From: Chryseobacterium piscicola
Lineage (GTDB): Bacteria; Bacteroidota; Bacteroidia; Flavobacteriales; Weeksellaceae
NCBI RefSeq assembly: GCF_900156685.1
Contig: NZ_FTOJ01000002.1
Coordinates: forward strand, 1-64,000
Direction of reading: 5' to 3'
Length of the DNA stretch: 64,000 nucleotides
Position numbers and translations under genes: made by a program. The notes beneath the pieces were generated by a model. It searched no databases and was not told where the DNA came from. It worked only from the letters and a program-made list of their open reading frames with translations. Every line of letters begins with the position of its first letter. The stretch's first letter is position 1. Shown piece after piece: positions 1 to 6,909 of this stretch.

Positions 1-2
1 CA

Positions 3-65
3 CTGAAATACAAAACTATTGAAGAGTTTAATAATCAAAACAAAATTTATCAAAATGTAGCTTAA
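3..65 (+). CDS. 3' end of a reading frame cut by the window edge
   Basis: An open frame enters from the left edge and stops with TAA at 63-65. Its last 20 residues include K-Y-K-T-I-E-E-F-N and end N-V-A. This tail resembles the C-termini of IS3-type transposases in flavobacteria, but 20 residues are too few to be sure and no terminal inverted repeat was identified. Confidence 0.3.
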   Translation: MKYKTIEEFNNQNKIYQNVA

Positions 66-449
66 CTTATACTGGAATTTTTATTTGCATATCCATTTTT
101 AAAATACAGATATTAAATTCCAAAACTTGTGATAAATTACAATGAAATCTACAATTATTTCTGATTTGTTTACGAAAAGCTCAAATTCAGATGGCAGAAA
201 ATATTTTTTTTGAATATAAAGAATGTGAAAATGTCTTAACTTAAAATAGAAAAGTTAAAGTATTTAAACCTATCAGCGTTCGAAATGAAATACTTCCCTT
301 GAGATCGTTTTTTGAGATCAAGATTTGATATTTTGTTACATTAAACATATACTCCGTAAGTTTATGAAACCTTGTTTAATGATACGAGTTTTTGATTATA
401 AAAATCTGGAAACCAGGATTTAAAAAAAGTAATTTTCACTCAATTACAA
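66..449. other. AT-rich stretch with no recognised gene
   Basis: All frames are broken by stops. No RNA gene, repeat or convincing promoter was recognised. It lies between a possible transposase tail and a small ORF, so it may be insertion-sequence debris, but nothing in it proves that. Confidence 0.4.
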
Positions 450-608
450 ATGGATTTACTGGGAATATCTCTAAAAGATGCAAAGTCAAACGTCGATAAA
501 ATTTTAGATGATAAAGAAGTTGTTTTAGTAATCAATGATAAAATTTTATTTCAAAAATTCATCAAAGAAATGGATGATATAGGCTTAATATTTCAAAACA
601 ATCTATAA
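450..608 (+). CDS. Small hypothetical protein, 52 aa
   Basis: ATG at 450 opens a 52-codon frame ending TAA at 606-608. The product is charged (D/K-rich) with a hydrophobic stretch E-V-V-L-V-I-N-D-K-I-L-F, and looks like a small cytoplasmic alpha/beta protein or the remnant of a larger one. The frame is open upstream to 402 without another ATG. There is no clear ribosome binding site. A hairpin follows 20 bp downstream at 628-672, as expected for a transcribed gene. I do not recognise a family. Confidence 0.3.
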   Translation: MDLLGISLKDAKSNVDKILDDKEVVLVINDKILFQKFIKEMDDIGLIFQNNL

Positions 609-627
609 TTAGTCATTCCTTAAGAAA

Positions 628-672
628 TCCTATTTTCTAATTTATTTTTAAACATAGAATTAGAAAATAGGA
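628..672. terminator. Long perfect hairpin, possible bidirectional terminator
   Basis: A 15-bp perfect inverted repeat (TCCTATTTTCTAATT at 628-642 and its complement at 658-672) encloses a 15-nt loop. Neither side has a long U tract, so intrinsic termination is not certain. It lies between the small plus-strand ORF and the minus-strand operon, and the stop codon of the broken VIT gene falls inside its right arm. Confidence 0.45.
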
Positions 673-824
673 TAATTTGTATTTGATAAAAAAATAAACT
701 CCGGTTGCGCCGCCGCCACTCCAATAACAATACTGGTGGTTGACAACAAGCCATCATTAGCCCCTAAAACTGAGGCGCGAAGCCAGCCAACTCTGTTGAC
801 GTTTTGTTTTTCTATTAAATGCAT
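660..824 (-). pseudogene. Truncated VIT1/CCC1-family transporter (N-terminal remnant)
   Basis: Translation from the ATG at 824 gives M-H-L-I-E-K, then R-V-G-W-L-R-A-S-V-L-G-A-N-D-G-L-L-S-T-T-S-I-V-I-G-V-A-A-A. This is the start of the VIT1/CCC1 family of iron/manganese transporters: the conserved R-x-x-W-L-R-A-x-V-L-G-A-N-D-G motif and first membrane helix. Family members are usually about 230 residues. Here homology ends after about 42 residues, and a dozen unrelated codons lead to a stop at 660-662. Only 1 bp separates it from the PAP2 stop, so it was the last gene of the minus-strand operon before a deletion removed its 3' part. The peptide has one membrane segment and cannot form a transporter. 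Confidence 0.8.
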
Positions 825-825
825 A

Positions 826-1593
826 TCAAAAGTTTAAAACAAATCCTGCTCCGATACTTTTTGGTTCTAGTACGGGATAGATCATTGTTGTGGTTTTAGA
901 TTCTTTTTTGTTAAACAGCTTGTTTACTGAGGGAAAGAGCCAATAGGCCAGTTCTGTACTTAAAATACCAAATCCGGCTCCCGCAACCACATCTCCTACC
1001 CAATGTTTGTCATTCAGCGTTCTGTAGACTCCCGTAAAAATGGCGATAGGATAGCCGGAAATGGCCAACCAGATGTTTTCATCCTGATATTCCCTGAATA
1101 GAAAATGGGCCGAAGAAAAAGCAGTTGTGGTATGGCCTGAGGGAAAAGAAAGATGATTGCTACCATCTGGGCGTTCTTCTTTTACCAGATGCTTTAAAGG
1201 CAAAACAATAGCAGCAGAAATAAGTTGTGAAGTACCATAGATAATGGTTCGTTCCTTTAAATTGTGTTTTCCTTTTAGTCCCACAATATGATATCCGTAT
1301 ACCAAAGCTGCTGGTAAATATTGGGTGTAATTATCTAGTTTGATATGTTTTGGCTGATGTTCACCGATTTCATATTGAGTAGAACGATTCAGATTTTTGA
1401 GCGCATCAGAATTTAAGCTGATGACACCAAAACCTATCAATGCAGTCGGGATAATGAGTTTTTTGTAGGTGGGTTGATGCACGGTATGAGCGTAATTCTC
1501 CACATCTCGTTTCCTCATATCGAGTGAATCAGATTTAACCTGTCCAAAAAAAATATTTGAACAGGTTGCAAAAATGATTGTTACTATTTTCAT
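826..1593 (-). CDS. PAP2-family phosphatase (membrane or exported)
   Basis: 255 aa with an N-terminal hydrophobic segment. It carries the acid-phosphatase/lipid-phosphatase signature in order: K-H-L-V-K-E-E-R-P (K-x6-RP) near residue 135, P-S-G-H-T-T-T-A near 150, and R-x5-H-x3-D (R-T-L-N-D-K-H-W-V-G-D) near 190. The catalytic histidines are intact, so the enzyme should be active. PAP2 enzymes remove phosphate from lipid or isoprenoid pyrophosphates (undecaprenyl-PP, lipid A, phosphatidate) on the outer face of the membrane; the exact substrate cannot be read from sequence. It starts 6 bp after the DUF3570 gene and is followed 1 bp later by the truncated VIT gene, so it is a distal gene of the ApbE operon. 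It may be unrelated in function to the upstream genes. Confidence 0.9.
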   Translation of the reverse strand: MKIVTIIFATCSNIFFGQVKSDSLDMRKRDVENYAHTVHQPTYKKLIIPTALIGFGVISLNSDALKNLNRSTQYEIGEHQPKHIKLDNYTQYLPAALVYGYHIVGLKGKHNLKERTIIYGTSQLISAAIVLPLKHLVKEERPDGSNHLSFPSGHTTTAFSSAHFLFREYQDENIWLAISGYPIAIFTGVYRTLNDKHWVGDVVAGAGFGILSTELAYWLFPSVNKLFNKKESKTTTMIYPVLEPKSIGAGFVLNF

Positions 1594-1599
1594 TCTTGG

Positions 1600-2775
1600 T
1601 TATTTAAACCTTAAATTTAATGAAATAATATCCGATTTCATCCCAATTGATTTGGTATAATGTCCGTACCTTATCTCCAGCATATTGAGTCTTTCTATTC
1701 CGAACAGTCCATTTTTAGGGTTGATGCGGATGCCTGCGCCATAAAAGTTGCTGCTGAATTTTGAGAGGTCATAGTTGCTGGTGTAAAAATCGTCAAAGGC
1801 GGTGTGCTGCTGATAAGGTGAAAAATATTTAGCGCTCGTTTGAGAGTAGTATCTGTAGAAAGGACTTACCGATACAAAGGGTGAAATCTTCACAGGTGTT
1901 TCTATATTAATAGTATTTGATTTTAGTCCCCAATCATCGGTATAATAACGATAATAGGCTCTCACAATTAATTTATCCCCGAAAAAATAATTGGCCCTAA
2001 GTCCCAAAGGAAGTTTGAATCTCTTATCCGGCAAAGCCTCCTGATGCACAGAGCCATCCGTAAAATAAACCCTGTGAAAAGGTAAACTCAAATAACCTGT
2101 CTGCTGTATTCCGTCTGCTAAAAACTCCAGCTGAAAGTTTTTATTGATGATCTGAGAATAGGATAATGATAGCGCAAAGGTATTTCGTCCACTAGTTCCA
2201 CCGTTTTCTCCTCCTGCACCTCTCAGTTCAACTGGAGCAATCATTTTCACCTGATCCATATACGTCTGGAATTTGGCAGTGAATTCTCCCATTTTGTTGG
2301 GCGTTTTCTGTGCAAATGCCATATTGGCACCAATCGACTGATAATCATATTCTCCCGAATAAGAAACACCTGCCATTAAGGTGCTTCCTTTTGTCTCATT
2401 TTCACGACTCCAGCCCAATGAAGGGTAGAATCTTGTATCTGCGCTAGAGGCAGAAGAATTGGCCTTGAGGTCAATCATATCAGAAGAAGCCGATGTATAA
2501 TGATCTATCCCTACACTGAAATCAAATTTATTTTTTCTTAATTTTTTGTCATACTTTACCATTGTAACATCAATGGTGTTCGAAATATCTGTTAATTTCT
2601 CAGTCCCAACACCGCCAGTTACTGCAGCATTGTTTCCGTCTTGTTTGTAGTAGCTGGATACGAGATTGATCTCATCCAGACTTAATTTTTTGGAAGGTTC
2701 GGAACTGGTATTTTCCTGTGCCTGAGCATTGAAGAATCCAAAAAGAGCGATGATGCTTATGATTACTTTTTTCAT
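1600..2775 (-). CDS. DUF3570-family outer-membrane-like protein
   Basis: 391 aa with a Sec signal peptide (M-K-K-V-I-I-S-I-I-A-L-F-G-F-F-N-A-Q-A-Q; cleavage after about residue 18). The rest alternates aromatic and polar residues, with many Y/F-x-Y/F strands and a C-terminal aromatic strand ending L-R-F-K, which suggests an outer-membrane beta-barrel. DUF3570 genes repeatedly sit with DUF4266 and ApbE genes, as here (27 bp from DUF4266, 6 bp from PAP2). Residues 91-97 read D-H-Y-T-S-A-S, close to the ApbE acceptor pattern D-x-x-[ST]-G-A-[ST] except for the glycine. Biochemical function is unknown; a role in extracytoplasmic flavin or redox chemistry is inferred from neighbours. Confidence 0.87.
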   Translation of the reverse strand: MKKVIISIIALFGFFNAQAQENTSSEPSKKLSLDEINLVSSYYKQDGNNAAVTGGVGTEKLTDISNTIDVTMVKYDKKLRKNKFDFSVGIDHYTSASSDMIDLKANSSASSADTRFYPSLGWSRENETKGSTLMAGVSYSGEYDYQSIGANMAFAQKTPNKMGEFTAKFQTYMDQVKMIAPVELRGAGGENGGTSGRNTFALSLSYSQIINKNFQLEFLADGIQQTGYLSLPFHRVYFTDGSVHQEALPDKRFKLPLGLRANYFFGDKLIVRAYYRYYTDDWGLKSNTINIETPVKISPFVSVSPFYRYYSQTSAKYFSPYQQHTAFDDFYTSNYDLSKFSSNFYGAGIRINPKNGLFGIERLNMLEIRYGHYTKSIGMKSDIISLNLRFK

Positions 2776-2802
2776 TTTAATTCATTTTAAATTTTGATAT
2801 TA

Positions 2803-3030
2803 TTAATTGCATCCGCATCCACCACCAACTTTACCTGCATTCGCTCCGGAAGAACCTTCGCGGTATGACTGGAAGCTGAGTTCGGTTTTTTCAATCGTTC
2901 GGTTACCAAGAACCATTTCTGCATCATTGAGTTTGCTTTTTTCGTATTCTTTTACGGTTGTACAAGATTGTACTGAAGCTATTGTTATTAAAAAGGAAAT
3001 TATTGTTGTTGTTTTTATGAATTTTTTCAT
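2803..3030 (-). CDS. DUF4266-family small lipoprotein
   Basis: 75 aa. A signal peptide ends in the lipobox V-Q-S-C, with Cys23 as predicted lipidation site, so the mature protein is only about 53 residues. The core contains N-D-A-E-M-V-L-G-N-R and the tail ends G-G-G-C-G-C-N (Cys72, Cys74). This size, core and glycine/cysteine-rich tail fit DUF4266. Residues 58-64 read E-G-S-S-G-A-N, similar to the flavinylation motif D-x-x-[ST]-G-A-[ST] but with Asn where Thr/Ser takes FMN. It sits between ApbE (42 bp) and DUF3570 (27 bp), so a shared job is likely. The function is not established; redox or metal binding by the CGC tail is an inference. Confidence 0.87.
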   Translation of the reverse strand: MKKFIKTTTIISFLITIASVQSCTTVKEYEKSKLNDAEMVLGNRTIEKTELSFQSYREGSSGANAGKVGGGCGCN

Positions 3031-3072
3031 TTGAGTTGAATTGTTTTTAAAACGTAAAATGCAATCTAGGAT

Positions 3073-3999
3073 TCATTTTAAATTGATGTTTTGAGATGAA
3101 TAAATTTTGTTAAAATCATCAATGATGATACATTCCAGATGATTGATCTGATTCACCATATTGAGTGCAGCATCAATGCCCATAATACCTACAGGAGTTG
3201 CCATTGCATCAGCAATCTCGGCGTTCGGACAAATGATGGTAACGCTTTTGATACCCGAAACTGGCATCCCTGTTTTGGGATTGATGGTGTGAGAATATTT
3301 TTTACCGTCGATCATTACAAACTTTTCGTAATTACCCGAAGTTGCCACAGAAGTATTGGTAATATTCATATAAGAAAAAGGAAGTGCCGCGTTATCGGGA
3401 TCTGCAATCCCAATCGTCCAGGGTTTTCCGTCTGCTTGCGTTCCCCAGGTTGTTAAGTCGCCGGATGCATTTACTACTCCCGAAACTACGCCTATTTCCT
3501 GCAAAACTCTTTTTGCCATTTCGGCAGCGTAGCCTTTACCAATTCCGCCGAAGCCGATTCGCATTCCTTTTTCTTTTAAAAAAACAGTGTGATTCTCTTG
3601 ATCAAGAATAATATTTTTATAATTGACTAATTTCAAATGTTTTTTTACCAATTCAGGATCGGGAAGTTGCTTCATATCGCGGTTAAAATTCCAGAAACTT
3701 TTATCAATTCCGCCATAAGAAATATCGAAATAACCATCGGTAATATGACTTATTCTCAGGCTTCTTTCAATGAGTTCAAAAACTTCCGAATCCACTTTTA
3801 TAGGTCTTATTCCTGCATTTTGGTTGATAATATGGGTTTGGCTGTTATCTTTATAAGTCGTTAACAGATTTTCAATTCTCTGAATTTCCAAAACTGCAGT
3901 TTCGATATGTTCAAAGGCCACAGAATCACGGTCATCCACAACTATAATTTCAAACATATTTCCCATTAACTTTTGGGATTTTCGAAATTCTTTCATCAT
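3073..3999 (-). CDS. apbE: FAD:protein FMN transferase (ApbE family)
   Basis: ApbE enzymes move FMN from FAD to a Thr/Ser of an extracytoplasmic protein, using Mg2+. Family motifs present: G-x-G-G-I-G-K-G-Y-A-A-E mid-protein, N-A-S-G-D-L (usual N-x-G-G-D), P-W-T-I-G-I-A-D-P, T-S-G-N-Y-E-K, Y-S-H-T-I-N-P-K-T-G-M-P, and the metal site D-A-M-A-T-P near the C-terminus. I place the start at the ATG at 3999 (308 aa), 4 bp past the thioredoxin stop. A longer frame opens at 4053 but overlaps the thioredoxin gene by 50 bp and adds only basic residues. Neither start gives a signal peptide or lipobox, which is odd because most ApbE proteins act outside the cytoplasm. Likely acceptors are its neighbours. 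Confidence 0.9.
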   Translation of the reverse strand: MMKEFRKSQKLMGNMFEIIVVDDRDSVAFEHIETAVLEIQRIENLLTTYKDNSQTHIINQNAGIRPIKVDSEVFELIERSLRISHITDGYFDISYGGIDKSFWNFNRDMKQLPDPELVKKHLKLVNYKNIILDQENHTVFLKEKGMRIGFGGIGKGYAAEMAKRVLQEIGVVSGVVNASGDLTTWGTQADGKPWTIGIADPDNAALPFSYMNITNTSVATSGNYEKFVMIDGKKYSHTINPKTGMPVSGIKSVTIICPNAEIADAMATPVGIMGIDAALNMVNQINHLECIIIDDFNKIYSSQNINLK

Positions 4000-4003
4000 C
4001 TTT

Positions 4004-4444
4004 TTACTTTTTTTGATGAAAATTTCTGATCTCGTTACTGAACGCCACCGCATCTTCAGATGGCAAACCCTCCCAAGTTTTCACAACTTTACCTTCAGGA
4101 TTTAATAGAATTGTATAAGGAAAAATACCTTTTGGGTTATAGTAATCTGCTAAAAACTCATTTTCTTTTTTAATAGCTGCAGAAGGTTGGTTTTTTTTGT
4201 TTCTCGGAAAATCTGCGTTGATGTAGATAATCACATTTTCTTTTTCCAGTTTTTTAAAATCTTCTGCTTCTATAATGTTTTTATGAAGCTTAATGCAGGG
4301 AATGCACCAGTCTGAGCCGGAAAAATTAAGTAAAATAAGTTCTTTATTTTCTGTTGCGGTTTTTTTAGCATTTTCAAGACGTGTCTGCGCATTTGCTAAC
4401 ACGCAGAATAGAGCCAAAAAGATGGCTGTGAATATTGTTTTCAT
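4004..4444 (-). CDS. Periplasmic thioredoxin-family protein
   Basis: 146 aa: signal peptide (cleavage after A-N-A, about residue 19), then a thioredoxin fold. The redox pair is Cys47 and Cys50 in W-C-I-P-C, preceded by F-S-G-S-D as in the DUF255/thioredoxin_7-like group. The cis-proline region G-I-F-P-Y-T-I-L-L-N-P-E-G is present. With the signal peptide it should act as a disulfide reductase or oxidase in the periplasm. It is 4 bp upstream of apbE, so the two are probably cotranslated. It could keep the two C-terminal cysteines of the DUF4266 lipoprotein reduced or pair them; that is an inference from the operon. Confidence 0.9.
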   Translation of the reverse strand: MKTIFTAIFLALFCVLANAQTRLENAKKTATENKELILLNFSGSDWCIPCIKLHKNIIEAEDFKKLEKENVIIYINADFPRNKKNQPSAAIKKENEFLADYYNPKGIFPYTILLNPEGKVVKTWEGLPSEDAVAFSNEIRNFHQKK

Positions 4445-4526
4445 TTTTTGAATTTAAATTACAGAATCAATTAAGTCTGAATACTCAATAATATTCAGAT
4501 CAGCTATTTTTTAAATGGAAAAATAA

Positions 4527-4904
4527 TTATGCTCTTGGCGGCTGCCAAATAGAATGCAAGTATCCTTTGATGTATAAATTTTCATCTAAAGAAGGTATAT
4601 TCTGAATGCGGTAGTATTTATGATCACTACCAGAAATCTCAAAACTAAAATTTGTATTGAGGGTAAAAACCAAAGAAAGAGTGGAGTGTATTATAAACGG
4701 AAGTTTCCTGTCTGTTTTGTAATCTGCATCTTTTACCGGATGATCATAATGCATTTTGAAGAATGACACTAATGTCATCTCCGGGTTCAGATTTTTATGC
4801 TCTACGTAATGCTCGATGAGAACAGGCAGTTTCAACAGCTGATTGAGTTCAGTCGTTGAAAGCAAATACAAAGAAAGCAACAATATAGAAACCCACTTTT
4901 TCAC
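4527..4904 (-). CDS. Small exported protein of unknown function, 125 aa
   Basis: Starts with GTG at 4904 followed by a hydrophobic leader (K-K-W-V-S-I-L-L-L-S-L-Y-L-L-S). The mature part is rich in histidine and acidic residues: H-Y-V-E-H, N-P-E-M-T, F-F-K-M-H-Y-D-H-P-V-K-D. It ends W-Q-P-P-R-A. Such small leader-plus-histidine proteins ending in W-x-P-P are common near metal and redox genes in Bacteroidota, but I cannot name the family. It is the first gene of the minus-strand operon, 82 bp before the thioredoxin. A TAnnTTTG-like box (TAATTTTG on the minus strand at 4909-4916) lies 4 nt before the GTG, without a clear upstream TTG. Confidence 0.65.
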   Translation of the reverse strand: MKKWVSILLLSLYLLSTTELNQLLKLPVLIEHYVEHKNLNPEMTLVSFFKMHYDHPVKDADYKTDRKLPFIIHSTLSLVFTLNTNFSFEISGSDHKYYRIQNIPSLDENLYIKGYLHSIWQPPRA

Positions 4905-5552
4905 AATTCAAAATTATGTAATGTTTTGTTAAGAATGATTTTAAATTAAAATAATAAATGCACTAAAAAAACTATTCTTTTTTTTTAAATAGCTCAATAA
5001 TTATTCGTTTTTTTTTTATCGCTGTCTTATTAATAAACTGTAATAAAATAACACGCATTTCAAATACGAATAGGATATCTAAAATTTTTTAACTTCAGAA
5101 AATATTTTAAATCTCATCCTCAGGATTGTAAATAAAATATCAAGGTGTTTTTAGAAATAGCAGTTTTACAATAAAAATAAAAAATTGTTCATGATTGTTT
5201 TTTGGTTTAAATACTATTTAATAATTAGATTATTTGTTTTAATATACTTCCTGATAATTAATTAAACTGTTCTGGTAAAAGGCTTCACAACCACTTCTTA
5301 CAATCAATGCTAGTTTTTTTAGAATTATTTAAATTGGGGAAGTAGAAAGTGTAAATTTAGCTTATCAATGATGTGGAATACATTTTTGTTTAGGATAAAA
5401 ACTGTTTACAAGTGGCGTAAGTTGTAAAATAATTTTCCCAAATGTTTTTATTATTGCTATTTTTAAAAAATATAACTCATTGATAGACATGTGTTTTTAA
5501 TTTTACACGATTGAAACTGAAAAAATAAGTAAAAAAAATATCTTTTTTTTTA
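4905..5552. other. Long AT-rich intergenic region without recognised genes
   Basis: About 650 bp between the divergent ApbE operon and tRNA-Asp copy 1. It has many poly-A/T runs and stops in all frames. I found no ORF with a ribosome binding site, no RNA gene and no clear repeat. Confidence 0.5.
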
Positions 5553-5582
5553 TTGTAGAATAGGAAAAACTCTATATATTTG
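5553..5582 (+). promoter_or_regulatory. Promoter of tRNA-Asp copy 1
   Basis: TTG at 5553-5555, a 19-nt spacer, and TATATTTG at 5575-5582 match the Bacteroidota housekeeping promoter TTG-N19/20-TAnnTTTG exactly. Transcription should start near 5587, about 80 nt before the mature tRNA. Confidence 0.75.
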
Positions 5583-5666
5583 CACCAGAATTTTTAACCC
5601 AAACAAATATTTTAAATAATACAAAGAAGGTTAATTATAAGTATTATCAAATTACTTTAAAAAATT

Positions 5667-5740
5667 GATCCGGTAGTTCAGCTGGTTAGAATGCCGCCCT
5701 GTCACGGCGGAGGTCGCGGGTTCGAGTCCCGTCCGGATCG
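5667..5740 (+). tRNA. tRNA-Asp (GTC), copy 1
   Basis: 74 nt folding as a full cloverleaf: acceptor stem GATCCGG/CCGGATC, D-arm with A-G-C-T-G-G-T-T-A-G, anticodon stem CCGCC/GGCGG around loop CTGTCAC (anticodon GTC), T-arm GCGGG-TTCGAGT-CCCGT, discriminator G at 5740. CCA is not encoded. The sequence is identical at all 74 positions to the second copy at 18767-18840. Confidence 0.97.
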
Positions 5741-5763
5741 CAACTACAATATCAAAGTAGTAC

Positions 5764-5797
5764 AAAAAGCTTTAAAACGTGTGTTTTAAAGCTTTTT
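5764..5797 (+). terminator. Terminator of tRNA-Asp copy 1
   Basis: AAAAAGCTTTAAAAC and its complement flank a GTGT loop (5779-5782), followed by a T run to 5799. A strong intrinsic terminator 24 nt after the tRNA. Confidence 0.85.
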
Positions 5798-5842
5798 TTG
5801 TTTTATATCTGTTCAATGAGAACTAAAAAAGCACAATCTGAA

Positions 5843-5888
5843 AGTGACCTATTCGGTGACCTGTTGAAATAGGTTTAAAAAGGTCACT
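5843..5888. repeat. Nested inverted repeat, possible integrase site (left)
   Basis: AGTGACCT (5843-5850) pairs with AGGTCACT (5881-5888); inside are a second GTGACCT and a short inverted repeat ACCTG-TTGAAA-TAGGT. The same arrangement occurs at 18943-18988, where the inner repeat is perfect. The position between the tRNA and the integrase relic fits recombinase-binding sequence; this is an inference. Confidence 0.45.
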
Positions 5889-5988
5889 GAAAATTCAGAT
5901 AAAGTTTGTTTTGGAGCTAGTTCAGCAACTGAACATCTTGTGATAAGTTTTTACGAAGGTTAATTTTAAATCTTAAAAGCTAAACGAT

Positions 5989-6368
5989 ATGAACAAGACA
6001 TTCAATTTACTTTTCTATATGAAAAAACTAAAATCATTTCTGTCGTAGAGTGTCTTACTTATTTACGAATTACAATTGATGGCAAAATATCCGAGATCAG
6101 CACAAAACGTACAGTAAAGCCTTCAAAAAGGAATGTAATCTTCCAAAAAAAAACAAGAGTATTTAAAAAAAATATTTTTGCAGCAATGATTACTTTAACT
6201 AATGATTTTTCCTGTGAAAGTGTTAGTAAAATGCTAAGTAACAAGAGTAGTGTGACAACACAGCATTATGCTAAAAATGCTTGATAAAAAGTGAGTGAGG
6301 ATATGATGGTATTGGAACAGAAATTTAGTGATAAAAATAATATTGCTATAAATTGTCAGGTAAAATGA
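5989..6368 (+). pseudogene. Decayed tyrosine recombinase (integrase), centre deleted
   Basis: ATG at 5989 begins M-N-K-T-F-N-L-L-F-Y-M-K-K, the usual start of Bacteroidota tRNA-island integrases. After a frameshift and stop, another frame from 6060 gives Y-L-R-I-T-I-D-G-K-I-S-E-I-S-T-K-R, the Arm DNA-binding domain. The same frame then jumps to T-L-T-N-D-F and E-S-V-S-K-M-L-S-N-K, V-T-T-Q-H-Y-A-K, the catalytic C-terminus with its nucleophile Tyr context; the core-binding domain and most of the catalytic domain are missing. Stops at 6282 and 6285 interrupt before K-V-S-E-D-M. Family members are about 400 residues; this relic spans 380 bp and must be inactive. It lies about 250 bp from tRNA-Asp, the usual place for the integrase of a tRNA-targeted element. 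Confidence 0.85.
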
Positions 6369-6612
6369 TGTTGCTGAAAAGGATTTTTGCTGGTAGAAAT
6401 TATTTCCAAAAAACTAAGAATATAATCTTGTAATGTTAAATTTTCAACTGAATATTATATTTGTTACCAACATGAGTTTTACTTCATTTTATTTATATGG
6501 TGCTTCCAGTCAGTATAAAATCATACTCCGAAAGTTTAACTGCTTTAATAAAAATTTAGTTTACATGGTTTTTTATCAATTTATTTTTCAAATTTCATTC
6601 TCAGAACTATTG

Positions 6613-6661
6613 AAAAAGTGACAGAAGCGGCATATTTCTATCCCGCGTTCTGTCACTTTTT
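6613..6661. terminator. Strong bidirectional terminator
   Basis: AAAAAGTGACAGAAGCGG (6613-6630) pairs with CCGCGTTCTGTCACTTTTT (6643-6661), an 18-bp stem with one bulged G. T runs are present for both strands. It ends the minus-strand unit stopping at 6910 and any plus transcript from the integrase relic. The 240 bp before it hold nothing convincing. Confidence 0.8.
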
Positions 6662-6909
6662 GTTTATTAAATTTTCTAGGTAAGTTTCTTTGAAAACTTA
6701 TTTGCTTGTCCGTTATTAATCGTAATGCCAATTTCTAATGTAAATTTCACATTTTTTAACCTACTATCCATTTTTAAGGCTCGCAAATGAAAATTCAACG
6801 ATTCCATTACAATTTTTAAAAATTATCGGTAAAGGCGCAAACTTAGCAAAGAATACAAAAGGTTTTCAATGATGACGGATTGCGGACAATCACAAAAATT
6901 TATTTTTTA

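Larger units (their letters stand above)
5667..5934 (+). repeat. Long direct repeat, left copy (tRNA-Asp plus 3' flank)
   Basis: This block aligns without gaps to 18767-19034, offset exactly 13,100 bp. The tRNA part is identical; the following roughly 190 bp agree at about nine positions in ten. Similarity fades past 5934. It is the left border of the proposed island. Confidence 0.85.

Noticed and set aside
2807-3034. Plus-strand 75-aa frame over the DUF4266 gene
   Set aside because: Exact shadow of a recognised lipoprotein gene; its own sequence has no signal or family.
6059-6244. Minus-strand 61-aa frame with a hydrophobic start
   Set aside because: It lies opposite the integrase relic, whose plus-strand frames give clear family motifs.
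6433-6621. Plus-strand 62-aa frame rich in F, N and Y
   Set aside because: Composition follows the AT-rich DNA, no ribosome binding site, and it runs into the terminator stem at 6613.
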